Below, in pieces: positions 62,996-64,000 of a stretch of 64,000 nucleotides of DNA. The DNA comes from Kaistella sp. (GTDB lineage Bacteria; Bacteroidota; Bacteroidia; Flavobacteriales; Weeksellaceae). The DNA lies in the NCBI GenBank assembly GCA_019459085.1, contig JAIBEW010000017.1, forward strand, positions 99,504 through 163,503. Reading direction: 5' to 3'. Below the pieces are notes generated by a model. It did not search any database, was not told the origin of the DNA, and saw nothing but the letters and a program-made list of their open reading frames with translations. Position 1 is the stretch's first letter. The number at the start of each line of letters is the position of its first letter. The translations under genes and the position numbers were made by a program.

Positions 62996-64000
62996 ATGAA
63001 AAAATTTGTATTCTTATTTTTGATATTGCTGACTCAATTTTCTTTTGCTCAGTCCGATTGTGCTGATGTTGGAGGAGCAGGAGGAGCACTTGCAGTTTGT
63101 GGAAACTCACCTGTTTCGTATACGCCGATAAATGACGGTGATGTAGACGAAGATTTAGGAGGTTGCCTGAGTGGTGATGAACACTTTTCTGTTTGGTACA
63201 GTTTTACAATTGCCACCTCGGGAACGCTAACCTTCAGTATTAACCCCGTAAATTTTTCTGATGATTATGATTTTGGGGTATACGGACCAAATGTTACCTG
63301 TTCAACGCTCGGAGGCCCTATTCGCTGTAATTATTCTGCTGCTGACGGCCCTACCGGTTTAAGTGCTACAGCTGCAAATCCTTCGGAAGGAGCCGGTGGC
63401 CCCCCTTTCAGTTCTCAGTTGAATGTATTGGCAGGACAAACCTATTTTTTGGTGGTTGACAATTTTTCTTCCTCGGCAAATGGGTTTAGTCTTACATGGG
63501 GAGGTACAGCTACCTTAGCATCGCCCTTTAATGATCCTGCATTAACACCTAATCCTTTTATTGCACCAGGTCCAAATCACAATGGCGTTATTACCATCTG
63601 TACAAATCCGGCAATTTTTGATTTTTCTACGCTCTCTACCGGAATAATCAATGGAAATGCGAACTTTTCTGTAAGTTATCATAATAACTCAAATGATGCT
63701 CTAACCAATAGTAGTCCTATCACTACGCCGATTACGGTTAATACAGCAAATACATATTATTATGCGCTTCACTATACTGATCCGGTAAATCCTCTTAACC
63801 CGATAAATGATTGTACACAAACAGGAACCATTACATTTATACAAGGCGCAATTGTAGTTAATAATGCAACAGTTCGGGCCTGTAACAATAATAATTCAGG
63901 AACCGGAGTGTTTGATCTTACTTCTGTTTCAAATGCAATGTTTGCAGATCCTACAGCGACGCGGGTATATTACCGTACTATAGCCGATATGGATAATGGC
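62996..64000 (+). CDS. Large secreted surface protein, N-terminal part (truncated by window end)
   Basis: An ATG at 62996 opens a frame to the last base, 335 codons without a stop. A signal peptide (MKKFVFLFLILLTQFSFAQ) precedes a Gly-rich start and a first Ig/PPC-like domain (about residues 25-175: FSVWYSFTIATSGTLTFSI, FGVYGPNVTC, GQTYFLVVDNFSSSANGF). Next come PKD/CHU-like repeats (ICTNPAIFDFSTLSTGIING, TFIQGAIVVNNATV, VFDLTSVSNAMF). This layout is typical of large Flavobacteriia adhesins that end in a gliding/T9SS domain, but that end is not visible here. Confidence 0.8.
   Translation, partial: MKKFVFLFLILLTQFSFAQSDCADVGGAGGALAVCGNSPVSYTPINDGDVDEDLGGCLSGDEHFSVWYSFTIATSGTLTFSINPVNFSDDYDFGVYGPNVTCSTLGGPIRCNYSAADGPTGLSATAANPSEGAGGPPFSSQLNVLAGQTYFLVVDNFSSSANGFSLTWGGTATLASPFNDPALTPNPFIAPGPNHNGVITICTNPAIFDFSTLSTGIINGNANFSVSYHNNSNDALTNSSPITTPITVNTANTYYYALHYTDPVNPLNPINDCTQTGTITFIQGAIVVNNATVRACNNNNSGTGVFDLTSVSNAMFADPTATRVYYRTIADMDNG

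Noticed and set aside
1..64000. CRISPR arrays, rRNA genes, prophage
   Set aside because: No regularly spaced repeats, no rRNA-like sequence and no phage structural genes were found when reading the window.

Overview
The window is chromosomal DNA of a Bacteroidota bacterium, most likely class Flavobacteriia and family Weeksellaceae (Chryseobacterium/Kaistella-like). The clues are AT-rich DNA, promoters of the Bacteroidota type (TTG, about 19 nt, TAnnTTTG) instead of -35/-10 boxes, a SusC/SusD pair, a secreted protease with a type IX secretion (T9SS) C-terminal signal, GLPGLI and GYDIA family proteins, a short LptD, BshC, and an str operon ordered rpsL-rpsG-fusA-rpsJ without tuf. The genus is inferred, not proven.

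Layout. 1-3.2 kb: the 5' part of a secreted glycoside hydrolase, two tandem paralogous small membrane proteins and a GLPGLI protein. 3.2-6.6 kb: the str ribosomal operon. 6.7-18 kb: mostly housekeeping genes (a GT-C-like membrane protein, YCII-like lipoprotein, rmuC, SpoU methyltransferase, 5-formyl-THF cyclo-ligase, trhO, HtrA protease, ridA), plus a two-gene unit at 11.76-13.49 kb in which a membrane-anchored, possibly DNA-binding protein lies behind a perfect palindrome. 18-32 kb: envelope and metabolism (lptD divergent from an amidase, two tRNA-Glu genes flanking rpsT, aroQ, pckA, a GHMP kinase, fabD, a LysM/periplasmic-binding fusion, bshC, a putative porin). 32-39 kb: a SusC/SusD/lipoprotein operon next to a T9SS subtilisin. 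39-44 kb: rimP-nusA-infB, with an attenuator-like hairpin in its leader. 44-48 kb: nucleotide-sugar genes (ugd, rfbB, rfbA) with a small secreted protein gene between rfbB and rfbA. 48-51 kb: carbonic anhydrase, a small secreted protein and a SulP transporter, plausibly a bicarbonate-handling unit; then pth. 51-57.7 kb: two paralogous lipoproteins, then a NYN-domain nuclease-like gene inserted at the 3' end of mfd. 57.9-64 kb: small secreted proteins, a GH3-family protein, an SMR transporter of guanidinium-exporter type, an MFS transporter, and the start of a large secreted protein that runs off the window.

The most unusual locus is 53.39-54.39 kb. A displaced second copy of the mfd C-terminal coding tail lies on the far side of a NYN (PIN-like) gene, so the NYN gene sits between two copies of the mfd 3' end. 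Its leader carries a strong promoter, two hairpins and a perfect intrinsic terminator before the gene, and its stop codon directly abuts the mfd stop codon. This looks like a cargo gene acquired at a target-gene end and controlled by attenuation.
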